From: Streptomyces sp. LaPpAH-108
GTDB lineage: Bacteria > Actinomycetota > Actinomycetes > Streptomycetales > Streptomycetaceae
Direction of reading: 5' to 3'
Length of the DNA stretch: 64,000 nucleotides
NCBI RefSeq assembly: GCF_000373625.1
Contig: NZ_KB892000.1
Span: 61,320 to 125,319 of the forward strand
The notes under the pieces are model-generated. The model saw only the letters and a list, made by a program, of their open reading frames with translations, ran no database searches and was not told where the DNA came from. Below, piece by piece: positions 51,974 to 61,967 of this stretch; position 1 is the stretch's first letter; each line of letters opens with the position of its first letter. Position numbers and translations under genes: made by a program.

Positions 51974-53628
51974 CGACTCCCGATGTCACGGTCACCGTCA
52001 TCAGCTACAACGACGCGGCCCGGCTGCCCCGCGCGGTGGCCTCCCTGCGCGCCCAGACCCACCAGAACATCGAGATCGTCATCAGCGACGACCACTCCAC
52101 CGACGACACCCCCGAGGTGGCCCGGCGGCTCGCGGCCGAGGACCCCCGCATCCGCTGTCTGCGGCTGCCCGAGAACAGCGGCGGGTGCAGCGCCCCGCGC
52201 AACCGGGCCATCGAGATCGCCCGCGCCCCGTATCTGATGTTCCTCGACAGCGACGACGAACTCCCGCCCCGCGCGGTCGAGTCGCTGCTCGCCGCGCACC
52301 GCGAGCGCGAGGTCGACTTCACCATGGGCGCGGTGACCCGGGTCCGCGTGGACAGCGGCCGGCGCAGCACCTGGATGCCGCATCTGGTGGGCGAGCGCCG
52401 CACCCTGGACGGCATCGCCGCCGACCCCCGGCTCTTCTTCGAGCACCTGTCGACCAGCAAGATGTACGCCCGCGCCTTCCTGGACCGGCACGAACTGCGC
52501 TTCCCCGAGGGCATCCACTACGAGGACCAGCTCTTCTCCGCGCAGGCGTACTGCCTGGCCGAGGCGTTCACGATCATCCCGGACCCGGTCTACACCTGGT
52601 ACATCGAGCCGTACGCCGCCGCCGCCTCCGCCTCCATCTCCAACCAGCGGCACAAGATCTCCAACGTGGCCGACCGGGTGCACGTCCAGCGCCTGATCGA
52701 CGACTTCCTGGTGGAGAGCGGGCACGCGGGGCTGCGCGAGGACAAGGACTACAAGTTCCTCAAGCACGACTTCCGGATGTACGCGGGCGACCTGCCCTAC
52801 CGGGACACCGCGTGGCTGTCCGCGTTCGCGGAGATCATGAACCCGTACCTGGACAGCCTCGCCGACGGCGCCTTCGTACGGCTCCCCCGGCCCGAGCGGG
52901 TCGTCCTGGAGCTGCTGCGCGAGGGGCGCCTGGACGACCTGCGGCTCGCCGCGCGCGGCCTGGGCCAGCCGGTGGCGCCGAGGGAGGTCACCGCCGACCA
53001 CGCGGGCACCTACTGGGGCAGTGCGGTGCCGTCCTCCGCGCGGGGGCGGCGCGAGCTGGACGTGTCCGACCTGGAGCTGGAGACCCGGCCCTTCTCCAGC
53101 GCGTACTTCCGCCACGAGATCACCGAGCTGACACCGGGGCCCGGCGCGACGCTCACCCTCACCGTGCGGACCTACGACCCCGGGCTGCGGCTGCCCGTCG
53201 GGCCGCAGCGGGCGGGGCTGCTGCTGACGCCGGGCAAGCGGCGGATGACGGTGCCGTTCCGGCTCGACCCGGTGCGGCCCGGTCTTTTCGAGGGGCGGGT
53301 GCGGGTGGATCTGAGCGAGGCTCGGCTGCCGGTGCAGGGGTTCGCGGGGATGCGGCATCCGCTGGTGCGGCTGCAGCAGCAGGGGCTGTCCAACGGGGGG
53401 CTGCTGCTGGCTCCGCTGTCTTTTCCCTCGTTGACGGCTCGGGTGGAGTACCGGTCGGGTGCGGCGCCACATGAGGTCGTGGTGGAGCCGGAGGGGCGGG
53501 GGGCGGGGCGGTTGCAGGTGCGGTGGCGTCCGGTGGGGGCGGCGTTGCTGCTGCGGCGGGTGGTGCGGCGGGTTGATCATCCTCGGGTTCGGGGGGCGGC
53601 GCGGCTTGTGTCGAGTGTGTTGCGGTAG
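51970..53628 (+). CDS. GT2 glycosyltransferase coupled to TagF protein D
   Basis: The 552-residue enzyme has a GT2 domain with SDDHSTD, DSDDE and YEDQLF, a helical middle part and a C-terminal beta-rich domain (about 390-510), the layout of TarS-like teichoic-acid glycosyltransferases. It overlaps the preceding gene by ATGA, so the two should be made together and probably act on the same polymer. Codon use shifts to more T/G-rich wobble in the last 150 bases; the terminal residues are Arg/Val-rich. Confidence 0.9.
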   Translation: MTTPDVTVTVISYNDAARLPRAVASLRAQTHQNIEIVISDDHSTDDTPEVARRLAAEDPRIRCLRLPENSGGCSAPRNRAIEIARAPYLMFLDSDDELPPRAVESLLAAHREREVDFTMGAVTRVRVDSGRRSTWMPHLVGERRTLDGIAADPRLFFEHLSTSKMYARAFLDRHELRFPEGIHYEDQLFSAQAYCLAEAFTIIPDPVYTWYIEPYAAAASASISNQRHKISNVADRVHVQRLIDDFLVESGHAGLREDKDYKFLKHDFRMYAGDLPYRDTAWLSAFAEIMNPYLDSLADGAFVRLPRPERVVLELLREGRLDDLRLAARGLGQPVAPREVTADHAGTYWGSAVPSSARGRRELDVSDLELETRPFSSAYFRHEITELTPGPGATLTLTVRTYDPGLRLPVGPQRAGLLLTPGKRRMTVPFRLDPVRPGLFEGRVRVDLSEARLPVQGFAGMRHPLVRLQQQGLSNGGLLLAPLSFPSLTARVEYRSGAAPHEVVVEPEGRGAGRLQVRWRPVGAALLLRRVVRRVDHPRVRGAARLVSSVLR

Positions 53629-53633
53629 TTCTC

Positions 53634-53697
53634 GGGGCGCGGGGTACGTTGTCGGGTGCGGGTGCGTTGTGGCCGTTCGCGCAGTTCCCCGCGCCCC
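53634..53697. terminator. Dispersed-repeat hairpin after the TagF/GT2 operon
   Basis: GGGGCGCGGGG (53634-53644) pairs with CCCCGCGCCCC (53687-53697). The right arm sits in GCGCAGTTCCCCGCGCCCC, a string that recurs between Streptomyces genes (general knowledge). It begins 5 bases after the stop. Confidence 0.65.
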
Positions 53698-53752
53698 TGG
53701 GGAGTTGCCCCTCGGCCCCTTCAAAGGCACCCTCAGCACCCTCAAAAACTCC

Positions 53753-55228
53753 CTAGGGCTCGACCTTGTACAGGATCTGGCCTGCCGGGCCTCTCTTCAC
53801 CTCTCTCAGCCATGGTTCCGCCGTGGCCGGTGAGCCGATCACCCAGTGGACTCCGTATCGGCGGGCTATGGCCAGGCGGGTCGCGGAGTCGGTGGTGGGG
53901 GCGTAGTAGCGGGTGACCGCTTCGTCGCGGCCGGTTTCGTCCGGGAGGAAGAAGTCGGGGTAGCCGGGGGCGACGGTGTAGGGGCCGTAGGCGGGGATCT
54001 GGCGGGACGGGGTGGTGCGGGCCATGACCACGTCGCCGTAGCGGACCCAGGGGGTGATCCAGTGGTAACCGACCCAGGGGACGCGGTACTTGGCGGCGAC
54101 CGGGGCCGGGAGGTCGGTGCGGTCGATCACATAGCCGAGCGTGCCCGCCTGGGCCCACGCGCCGACCGCGAGGGCCGCGCCGAGCAGGCACGCCCAGGCC
54201 ACGCGGACGGCCCGGCGTGACGCGGAGACGGTCTCCAGCGCTGCCGCGAGCTGGGCCGGGATCAGGGCGGCGGGCAGGGCGCGGCCCCAGGAGTAGTGGC
54301 CGGTGAGACCGCCCGCCGCGAAGAGCAGCGCGCCGAGCACGAAGAAGAGGACCAGGACGTCCCGGTGGTCGCGGCGCCAGCGGAACACCAGGGCCACCAC
54401 GCCCAGCAGGACCAGGCCGAAGCGGGGCAGCAGGTCGCTGTAGAGGGGGCGGTGGATCGCCTCCAGGTCGGCGCCCGCCGAGAACAGGGCGAAGAAGTCG
54501 TAATACGGCCAGAGCGCGAGGAGCAGGACGCCCGCCACCAGGGCAGCCCCGAGGCGGAGCAGGGTCGCGCGGGCGGGGCGGGCCGCGAGGACCACGGCGA
54601 GGGCGCCGAGGGAGGCGACCACGCCGGAGAACTGGTGGCACAGCAGGATCAGCGCCCACAGGAGACCGAGGCCCACCCAGGCGGGCCAACTCGTGTCGGT
54701 GCGCAGCGCCCGCGTGAGCCAGGCCCAGAAGTGGAAGGAGAGCCCGAGCGCGAGCACGCTGGGGTACGACACCGTCAGGGCCAGGGAGTTGAGGCCGAGG
54801 AAGCCGCTCCAGTTGAAGACGTCCGGGCCCCACAGGAAGACCACGCAGAGGAGCGCGAGCGCGGGGGCGGCGCGGTGGGCGCTCAGGGTGCGGACGTAGC
54901 GCCAGACGCCGGTGAGGAGCAGCGTGAGTCCGACGAGGGCGCCGATGCGGAGCACCACGAAGACCGACAGGCCGGTGACCCGGGCCAGCAGGCCGAGCAG
55001 CAGCATCCACGGCGAGTAGTAGGGGCTCGGGGTGTCGGCGTCGACCAGCGGGTTGCCGGGGTTCAGCAGGCTGTGCCGCAGCCGCTGCACGGTCGCCGCG
55101 TGCATCCCGAGGTCACCGGCCCAGGGCAGCCGGACGATCACCAGGAGCATCAGCACCAGGACGAGCGCGGCGGCGGCCCACGGCAGCGCGCGGCCGGCGC
55201 TCGCCGGGCTAGGCGGGGCGGCGCGCAT
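53753..55228 (-). CDS. Multi-span GT-C-like membrane glycosyltransferase
   Basis: The 491-residue integral membrane protein has about eleven spans. An acidic motif in the first external loop (WAGDLGMHAATV) and PYYSPW resemble GT-C transferases or polymer-ligase proteins, and a soluble C-terminal segment of about 110 residues contains RYYAPTTD. It probably uses a polyprenol donor for surface glycan synthesis. ATG 55228. It converges on the TagF/GT2 operon; its own promoter should lie in the gap to gdhB. Confidence 0.8.
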   Translation of the reverse strand: MRAAPPSPASAGRALPWAAAALVLVLMLLVIVRLPWAGDLGMHAATVQRLRHSLLNPGNPLVDADTPSPYYSPWMLLLGLLARVTGLSVFVVLRIGALVGLTLLLTGVWRYVRTLSAHRAAPALALLCVVFLWGPDVFNWSGFLGLNSLALTVSYPSVLALGLSFHFWAWLTRALRTDTSWPAWVGLGLLWALILLCHQFSGVVASLGALAVVLAARPARATLLRLGAALVAGVLLLALWPYYDFFALFSAGADLEAIHRPLYSDLLPRFGLVLLGVVALVFRWRRDHRDVLVLFFVLGALLFAAGGLTGHYSWGRALPAALIPAQLAAALETVSASRRAVRVAWACLLGAALAVGAWAQAGTLGYVIDRTDLPAPVAAKYRVPWVGYHWITPWVRYGDVVMARTTPSRQIPAYGPYTVAPGYPDFFLPDETGRDEAVTRYYAPTTDSATRLAIARRYGVHWVIGSPATAEPWLREVKRGPAGQILYKVEP

Positions 55229-55349
55229 CGGGCCGGGCCTCGGTGCGGTTCAAGGTCACAGGCACAGGCCAGACCCTATCCGAAAGGGACCGATTAGCAG
55301 GAAACGGTAAATTCGCCACAGGTTTTTCCCTAACCGGGGGCAAGAACAC

Positions 55350-55387
55350 GGGTGCCCCGGAACCGTTTCTCCGGTTCCGGGGCACCC
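55350..55387 (-). terminator. Terminator of gdhB
   Basis: Perfect 16-bp stem (55350-55365 with 55372-55387) and a 6-base loop, 14 bases after the gdhB stop. Confidence 0.9.
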
Positions 55388-55401
55388 TGTGTCTCCGCGT
55401 G

Positions 55402-58400
55402 TCAGGAGTGCGTGCGCAGCAGCGTCCGCATCGTGCGCATCGCCACCGAGAGGTTGGCGAGGTCGAACGCGTCCGAGCTGCGGATCTCCTCCAGGGTGGC
55501 GCGCGCCCGGCTCAGGATCGGGGCGTTCTTCTCCTCCCATGCCTTGAACCGCTGCTCGGGCGTCGAGGTGCCGTTGCCCACCGCGAGCACGTCCGCCGTG
55601 AGGGCGGCGTGGGCCGCGTACAGGTCCTCACGGATGGAGGCGCGGGCCATGGACTGCCAGCGGTCGGCGCGGGGCAGCTCGATGATGCGGTCCATGAGCT
55701 GGGTGATGTGCAGCCGGTCCGCGAGGTCGTAGTAGACCTCGGCCACGTCCAGCGGCTCCCTGCCCATGCGGTCGGCCACCGAGACGATGTCCAGCGCCGG
55801 GAAGGCGGAGGAGAACCCGGCGACCCGCGTGGCGAGTTCGTCCGGGACACCGGCCGCGGACAGCTCGTCGTACACGTGCTGGTACCACTCCAGGTCCGGG
55901 CCGCGCAGCAGCTTCGGCATCTGCTGCCAGACCTGCTCGACGCGCGCCGCGAAGAACTCGACGGTCTCGGCGAGCTGGAGCGGCTGCGGCCGGTTGTTGA
56001 GCAGCCAGCGGGTGCCGCGCTCGACCAGACGGCGCGAGTGCAGCCGGATGCGGGTCTGGACGGCCGCGTCGACCTTGTTGTCCAGCTCCTCCACCGCGTC
56101 CCACACCGGCGCCGAGCAGAAGATCGCGCGGGCCGCGGTCTGGGCGCGGACGATCTCCTCCAGGGAGGCCCCGGTCTCCTCGCGCAGCCGGTGCAGATAG
56201 GTCGTACCGCCCGTGTTCACCGTGTCGTTGACCAGCACGGTCGTGGTGATCTCGCGGCGCAGCGGGTGGCTGTCGATCGACTCCGCGAACCGCTCGCGCA
56301 GCGCCGACGGGAAGTAGGCGTGCAGCAGGGTGCGCAGATACGGGTCGTCGGGCAGCGAGGTGTGCAGCAGCTCCTCGGCGACCGTGATCTTGGTGTACGC
56401 CAGCAGGACGGCGGTCTCGGGGCTGGTGAGGCCCTGCCCCTGGGCCAGCCGCTCACGGATCTGGCGGTCGGTGGGCAGGAACTCGAGCGCCCGGTCGAGG
56501 TGGCCTTCGCGCACCAGGTGGCGGATGAAGCGGGCCTGCGCGTGCAGCATGTCCTTGGACTGCGCGAGCGCGTTGGCCAGCGCGGTGTTCTGCGCGTAGT
56601 TGTTGCGCAGGACCAGGGAGCCGACCTCGTCCGTCATCTCCGCGAGCAGCTTGTTGCGCTGCTTGACGGTCATGTCGCCGTCCGTGACCAGGCCGTTGAG
56701 CAGGATCTTGATGTTCACCTCGTGGTCGGAGGTGTCCACACCGGCGCTGTTGTCGATCGCGTCGGTGTTGATCCGGCCGCCCTGGAGCGCGAACTCGATG
56801 CGGCCGAGCTGGGTCAGACCCAGGTTGCCGCCCTCGCCGACGACCTTGACCCGCAGGTCGGCGCCGTCGACGCGGATGGCGTCGTTGGCCTTGTCACCGA
56901 CGTCCGCGTTGGACTCCGCCGACGACTTCACGTACGTGCCGATGCCGCCGTTCCACAGCAGGTCGACCGGCGCGTGCAGGATCGCCTTCATCAGGTCGGC
57001 CGGGGTCATCTTGGAGATCTTCTCCTCGATGCCCAGCGCCTCGCGGATGTGGCTGTTGAGCGGGATCGACTTGGCGCTGCGCGGGAAGATCCCGCCGCCC
57101 GCCGACAGCAGCGAGGTGTCGTAGTCGGCCCAGCTGGAGCGGGGCAGCTCGAACAGGCGGCGGCGCTCGGCGTAGCCGGTGGCCGCGTCCGGGTTGGGGT
57201 CGATGAAGATGTGCCGGTGGTCGAAGGCGGCGACCAGGCGGATGTGCTCGGAGAGCAGCATGCCGTTGCCGAACACGTCACCGGACATGTCACCGATGCC
57301 GACGACCGTGAAGTCCTCGGTCTGCGTGTCCACGCCCAGCTCGCGGAAGTGCCGCTTCACGGACTCCCAGGCGCCGCGCGCGGTGATGCCCATGCCCTTG
57401 TGGTCGTAGCCCGCCGAGCCGCCGGAGGCGAAGGCGTCCCCGAGCCAGAAGTCGTACTCCCCGGCGACGCCGTTGGCGATGTCGGAGAACGTCGCGGTGC
57501 CCTTGTCGGCCGCGACGACCAGGTAGGTGTCCTCGCCGTCGTGGCGGACCACGTCCTGCGGCGGGACGACCTCGCCGGCCACCATGTTGTCGGTGATGTC
57601 GAGCAGCGCCGAGATGAACGTCTTGTAGCTGGCGATGCCCTCGGCGAGCCAGGCGTCCCGGTCCACGCTCGGGTCGGGCAGCTGCTTGGCGACGAAGCCG
57701 CCCTTGGCGCCGACCGGCACGATGACGGTGTTCTTCACCATCTGCGCCTTGACCAGGCCCAGGATCTCGGTACGGAAGTCCTCGCGCCGGTCCGACCAGC
57801 GCAGACCACCGCGCGCGACCTTGCCGAAGCGCAGGTGCACGCCCTCGACACGCGGCGAGTACACCCAGATCTCGTACGCCGGGCGCGGCGCGGGCAGGTC
57901 CGGGATGGCGCGCGGGTCGAACTTCATGGAGACGTAGTCGTGCGGCTTGCCGCCCTCGGTCTCCTGGAAGAAGTTGGTGCGCAGGGTCGCCTTGATGACG
58001 GTCAGGAAGGACCGCAGGATGCGGTCCTCGTCCAGGCTGGCCACCTGGTCGAGCGCGGCGTCCAGCTCCTCCAGGAGCGCGTCGGTGATCTCAAGACCGG
58101 CGGTCTGCCGGTCCGGGGACATCCGCGCCTCGAAGAGGGAGACGAGGAGCCGGGTGGTGTGGACGTTGTTGCGGAGGGTGTCCTCCATGTAGTCCTGGCT
58201 GAAGGTGGAGCCCGCCTGGCGCAGGTACTTGGCGTAGGCGCGCAGCACCATCGCCTGCCGCCAGGTCAGCCCGGCGCTCAGGACGAGGGAGTTGAAGCCG
58301 TCGTTCTCCGCCTGGCCGGTCCAGGTCGCGGCGAACGCCTCCTGGAACCGCTCGCGGCCGTCCTCGCCGAGGTGGTCGCCGCCGCCCGCGGGCTTCGGCA

Positions 58401-60351
58401 TCCGCAGACCGAAGTCGTAGACCCAGGCGGTGGTGCGGTCGGCGCGGCGCAGCTCGTAGGGGCGCTCGTCCACGACCTCCACGCCGAGCCGGTTGAGGAC
58501 CGGGAGCACGGCGGAGAGGGAGACGGCGTCGCCCGTGCGGTAGATCTTGAAGCGGCGCTCACCGGGGGCGGCGCCCACCGGCTCGTACAGGCTCAGCGCG
58601 AAGTCGCCGCCGTCCTTGCCGTCCTCCTGCTTCAGCCGCTCCAGGTGGACCAGGTCGGCGACGGCCGCGCGCGGGGTGTGGTCGGCCTTGTAGCCCTCGG
58701 GGAAGGCGTTGCCGTGCTGGTAGCGGCGCAGCAGCTCGGCGGCGCGCTCCTCGCCGCACTCGGCGTTCAGCGCCTCGGTGAAGCCGTCGGCCCAGGAGCG
58801 GGTGGCCTCGACCAGGCGGGCCTCGATGCGCTCCTTGTCGGAGTCCGAGAGCTGGGGCAGCTCGGTGCCCTGCGGGACGCGGACGACGAAGTGCAGCCGG
58901 GACAGGATCGACTCGGTGTTCCAGGCGGTGAAGTCGACGCTGGTGCCGCCCAGCTCCTCCTTGAGGATGTCGATGATCCGCAGCCGGACGCCGGTGGTGT
59001 AGCGGTCGCGCGGGAGGTAGACGAGGGCCGAGTAGTAGCGGCCGTATTCGTCCTGGCGCAGGTAGAGCCGCAGGCGGCGGCGCTCCTGGAGGTAGAGCAC
59101 GCTGGTCGCGATGGACTGCAGCTCGTCGACCGGGGTCTGGAACAGCTCGTCGCGCGGGTAGGTCTCCAGGATCTGGAGCAGGTCGCGGCCGTCGTGGCTG
59201 TTGGGCGAGAACCCGGCGCGCTCCAGGACCTCTTCGACCTTGCGGCGGATGACCGGCACCCGGCGCACCGACTCGGTGTACGCGGCGGAGGAGAACAGGC
59301 CGAGGAAGCGGCGCTCCCCGATCACATTGCCCTGGGCGTCGAACTTCTTGACGCCGATGTAGTCCAGGTAGGACGGGCGGTGCACGGTGGCGCGGCTGTT
59401 GGCCTTGGTCAGCACGAGCAGGCGGTGCTCGCGGGCCTTGGCGCGGGCGTCGGCCGGGAGCCGCTCGAAGGAGGGACTGACCGGGTGCTCGTCCTGCTCG
59501 GAGTGGTGCGGGTCGGAGCGCAGGATGCCGAGACCGGTGCCGGGCACGGCGCTGAGCGAGTCGTCGCCGCGCAGCTGGTACTCGCGGTAGCCGAGGAAGG
59601 TGAAGTGGTCGGCGGCGAGCCAGCGCAGCAGCTCGCGGGCCTCCTCGGCCTCGGGGCCCGGCAGGTCGGCGGGGCGGGGCTCGCTCTCCAGGTCGTCCGC
59701 GATCCGGATCGCGGTCTCGCGCATCTTCTCCCAGTCCTCGACGGCCTCACGGACGTCGGAGAGGACGCGGAGCAGGTCGGCGGAGATCTGCTTGAGGTCG
59801 GCGCGGTCGGTCTCGCGGTCGATCTCGACGTGGATCCAGGACTCGACGTGCGCGTCGTGCGGCAGCTCGGTGCCGGGGGCCGGCTTGGGCAGCAGCTCGA
59901 TCAGCTTGCCGGTCACGTCCCGGCGCACGACGAACTGCGGGTGGATCACGACGTGGATGCCGCGGCCCTGACGGGTCAGCTCGTTGGTGACCGAGTCGAC
60001 CAGGAAGGGCATGTCGTCGGTGACGACCTCCACCACGGTGTGGCTGCACGTCCACCCGTTCTCTTCCACGGTCGGGGTGTGCACCCGCACGTTGGCGGTG
60101 CCCTGGGGGCGGTTCTCGGCGAGCCGGTAGTGGGAGAGAGCGGCACCGAAGGCGTCGACCGGGTCGCGGTCGGTGAGGTCTTCGGGGGCCGTGTGCAGGT
60201 AGTAGCGCTGGAGGAACGCGAGCACGGACTCGCTGTCGGGGGCCTCGCTCGTGGTCCCGGTCGGTAGGTGCCCCCCGACCGGGCTGTTCTCAGCTACCCG
60301 GGCCGCCCGATCGAGCAGCTCGGCCTTGGCTTCGTCCAGCTTGGTCTGCAT
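55402..60351 (-). CDS. gdhB: NAD-specific glutamate dehydrogenase, 180-kDa class
   Basis: This 1649-residue enzyme converts glutamate to 2-oxoglutarate and ammonia with NAD, mainly catabolic. It belongs to the large L-GDH180 class first described in S. clavuligerus, with a long N-terminal regulatory region containing ACT-like modules (about 1-700) and the catalytic dehydrogenase region near 780-1200. GAKGGFV places a catalytic-type Lys at about residue 883, and GIGDMSGDVFGNGM is the dinucleotide-binding segment. A helical C-terminal region follows. ATG 60351 has AGAGGAC upstream. Single-gene transcript ended by a strong hairpin. Confidence 0.96.
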   Translation of the reverse strand: MQTKLDEAKAELLDRAARVAENSPVGGHLPTGTTSEAPDSESVLAFLQRYYLHTAPEDLTDRDPVDAFGAALSHYRLAENRPQGTANVRVHTPTVEENGWTCSHTVVEVVTDDMPFLVDSVTNELTRQGRGIHVVIHPQFVVRRDVTGKLIELLPKPAPGTELPHDAHVESWIHVEIDRETDRADLKQISADLLRVLSDVREAVEDWEKMRETAIRIADDLESEPRPADLPGPEAEEARELLRWLAADHFTFLGYREYQLRGDDSLSAVPGTGLGILRSDPHHSEQDEHPVSPSFERLPADARAKAREHRLLVLTKANSRATVHRPSYLDYIGVKKFDAQGNVIGERRFLGLFSSAAYTESVRRVPVIRRKVEEVLERAGFSPNSHDGRDLLQILETYPRDELFQTPVDELQSIATSVLYLQERRRLRLYLRQDEYGRYYSALVYLPRDRYTTGVRLRIIDILKEELGGTSVDFTAWNTESILSRLHFVVRVPQGTELPQLSDSDKERIEARLVEATRSWADGFTEALNAECGEERAAELLRRYQHGNAFPEGYKADHTPRAAVADLVHLERLKQEDGKDGGDFALSLYEPVGAAPGERRFKIYRTGDAVSLSAVLPVLNRLGVEVVDERPYELRRADRTTAWVYDFGLRMPKPAGGGDHLGEDGRERFQEAFAATWTGQAENDGFNSLVLSAGLTWRQAMVLRAYAKYLRQAGSTFSQDYMEDTLRNNVHTTRLLVSLFEARMSPDRQTAGLEITDALLEELDAALDQVASLDEDRILRSFLTVIKATLRTNFFQETEGGKPHDYVSMKFDPRAIPDLPAPRPAYEIWVYSPRVEGVHLRFGKVARGGLRWSDRREDFRTEILGLVKAQMVKNTVIVPVGAKGGFVAKQLPDPSVDRDAWLAEGIASYKTFISALLDITDNMVAGEVVPPQDVVRHDGEDTYLVVAADKGTATFSDIANGVAGEYDFWLGDAFASGGSAGYDHKGMGITARGAWESVKRHFRELGVDTQTEDFTVVGIGDMSGDVFGNGMLLSEHIRLVAAFDHRHIFIDPNPDAATGYAERRRLFELPRSSWADYDTSLLSAGGGIFPRSAKSIPLNSHIREALGIEEKISKMTPADLMKAILHAPVDLLWNGGIGTYVKSSAESNADVGDKANDAIRVDGADLRVKVVGEGGNLGLTQLGRIEFALQGGRINTDAIDNSAGVDTSDHEVNIKILLNGLVTDGDMTVKQRNKLLAEMTDEVGSLVLRNNYAQNTALANALAQSKDMLHAQARFIRHLVREGHLDRALEFLPTDRQIRERLAQGQGLTSPETAVLLAYTKITVAEELLHTSLPDDPYLRTLLHAYFPSALRERFAESIDSHPLRREITTTVLVNDTVNTGGTTYLHRLREETGASLEEIVRAQTAARAIFCSAPVWDAVEELDNKVDAAVQTRIRLHSRRLVERGTRWLLNNRPQPLQLAETVEFFAARVEQVWQQMPKLLRGPDLEWYQHVYDELSAAGVPDELATRVAGFSSAFPALDIVSVADRMGREPLDVAEVYYDLADRLHITQLMDRIIELPRADRWQSMARASIREDLYAAHAALTADVLAVGNGTSTPEQRFKAWEEKNAPILSRARATLEEIRSSDAFDLANLSVAMRTMRTLLRTHS

Positions 60352-60821
60352 TGTCCTCTGGCTCCTGTCGCGCGCCGTTGCGTGACGTAGAAGGAAGTAC
60401 GGTCTCTTTCCCTCCGGTATGACGCCACGGCCCGGGGTGTCCGGTCCGTTCCGACGCTATGCCGCGAGGTGAGCTGGGCGGGAGGAATTCGGCCATTGTC
60501 GACACGTCTGTCGGGTGCGACGCTGCGCCCAGTGCCGACGTGTCCCGTGCCGTTCCCGGCGTCCTGGAGGCGTTGGCGCCCCTGTCGCGCCCGCGAGGAC
60601 CAGCGACCGCCGCCCGGTCACGGAGGTGTTCCGTGCGAACCGGGCGCAGGGCAGGGACGGTGACGTCCCCGCGAGATATCGCGCTGATCACGCCACCAGG
60701 CTATCGCTCCTGACCCGGGGCCCGTCATGAGCCGTATGTGTACAAAACCGGGGGGTGAAGTTTGACGTTCTGCACAGCGGCGTCGGGGCCGGGGGCGGGC
60801 TATGCCTGGGCCGGGAGCGGG
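60352..60821. other. Intergenic region upstream of gdhB
   Basis: This 470-base gap should contain the gdhB promoter. Frames in it have no recognisable domain. The left part near 60400-60430 and 60730-60770 is slightly A/T-richer; 60780-60830 has short GGGCCGGGGGCGGGCTA-like repeats. I see no operator or RNA gene. Confidence 0.5.
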
Positions 60822-61490
60822 CTAGGCCGCTATTCGGTGCGCCTCTTCGACCGCCTCGGCCAGGGTGTCCACCACCGGCACTCCGGCCTCACGGAGGCTG
60901 GCCGGGCCGTGGGAGCCGCCGGTGTAGAGCACGGCCCGTGCGCCCACGTGGCGGGCCGCCAGCGCGTCGTCCACCGCGTCGCCGATGACGACGGTGTGCT
61001 CCGGTGCGACCAGCTCGTCCAGCGACTTCAGGTGGCGGACCATGTGCTCGGCCTTGGAGCCGCCGGAGGGGCCCGTGCGGCCGTCGATCCGCAGGAAGTG
61101 GGCCTCGATGCCGAAGCCGCGCACCAGCGGCAGCAGCTCCTCGTGGCCGTACATGCTGAGCAGGGACTGGCTGTTGCCCGCCGAGCGCCAGCCCGCGAGC
61201 AGGTCGGCCGCGCCCTCGGTCAGACCGCAGCGGGCCCGCCACTCGGTGTAGTGCCGGTGGAAGGCACCGTCCATCACGTCCCACTCCGCCTCGGTGGGCA
61301 ACCGGCCGAGCAGCCGCTCGTAGAACCTCGGCACCGGGACGCAGTACAGCGCGCGGTACGTCTCCAGCGTGATCGGCTCAAGACCCAGCTCGGCGAAGGC
61401 CGCGTTCGTCGCCCCGATGATCGCGTCGATGTCATGGAACAGGGTGCCGTTCCAGTCCCAGACGATGTGCGCGTTCCCCTGCTTCCCCAT
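60822..61490 (-). CDS. HAD-superfamily phosphatase
   Basis: The 222-residue haloacid dehalogenase-type hydrolase has motif I DWNGTLF (the usual second Asp is Asn, as in several actinobacterial HADs), motif II LLSMYG, motif III SKAEHM and motif IV VVIGDAVDD. It is a small phosphatase of the phosphoglycolate-phosphatase-like group; substrate unknown. ATG 61490 is chosen just before the conserved beta strand; ATG/GTG codons upstream to 61520 add no similarity. It is separated from gdhB by 470 bases. Confidence 0.88.
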   Translation of the reverse strand: MGKQGNAHIVWDWNGTLFHDIDAIIGATNAAFAELGLEPITLETYRALYCVPVPRFYERLLGRLPTEAEWDVMDGAFHRHYTEWRARCGLTEGAADLLAGWRSAGNSQSLLSMYGHEELLPLVRGFGIEAHFLRIDGRTGPSGGSKAEHMVRHLKSLDELVAPEHTVVIGDAVDDALAARHVGARAVLYTGGSHGPASLREAGVPVVDTLAEAVEEAHRIAA

Positions 61491-61559
61491 GCCCAAAACC
61501 GTACCCACTCCCACTGACAATCGACCATCACCGGTCCATCACCGCAGGTCAGGCGGGGG

Positions 61560-61967
61560 TAAGGGGGTGGTCAGCCAGCGGTCAGGGCAAGGTCAAGCGG
61601 GGGCCGAGGCGGGGCCAGGACGGGGCCGGGACACGCGGCCGTGACCGAGGTCAGGGCACGGGACTGGGGCTGAGGCCGAGACACGGGGCCGGGCCGACGC
61701 CGGGACCGGATACGGGGCCCGGAGCCGGGGGCCCGAGCCGGAGCCGGGGGACGGTGGCCGGAGCCGGAGGCCGGGGCCGGGGCCAGGGCCGGGGCCGGGG
61801 CCAGGGCCGGGGCCGGGGCCGGGGCCAGGGGCCGGGAGCCAGGAGCCGGAGGCCAGGGACCAGGGACCGGAGGCCGGGGACCAAGAGCCGGAGGCCGGGG
61901 TCGGGAGCCGGGGCCAGGGCCGGAGCCGGAGCCGGAGCCGGGAACCAGGGCCGGGGCCGGGGCCGGG
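61560..61967. repeat. Imperfect GGGGCC / GGAGCC repeat tract
   Basis: The stretch is built from GCCGGGG, GCCGGAG and GCCAGGG units, densest at 61740-61967, and touches the stop codon of the next gene on the minus strand. It is the same sequence type as the array at 1-113 but far less uniform. Open frames through it are low complexity and are not called. Confidence 0.8.

Noticed and set aside
55243..60267. 1674-codon plus-strand frame opposite gdhB
   Set aside because: Val/Gly/Leu-rich antisense shadow of a perfectly conserved glutamate dehydrogenase gene.
60290..60691. Minus-strand frame overlapping the gdhB start
   Set aside because: No domain, overlaps the start of gdhB, composition of random GC-rich sequence.
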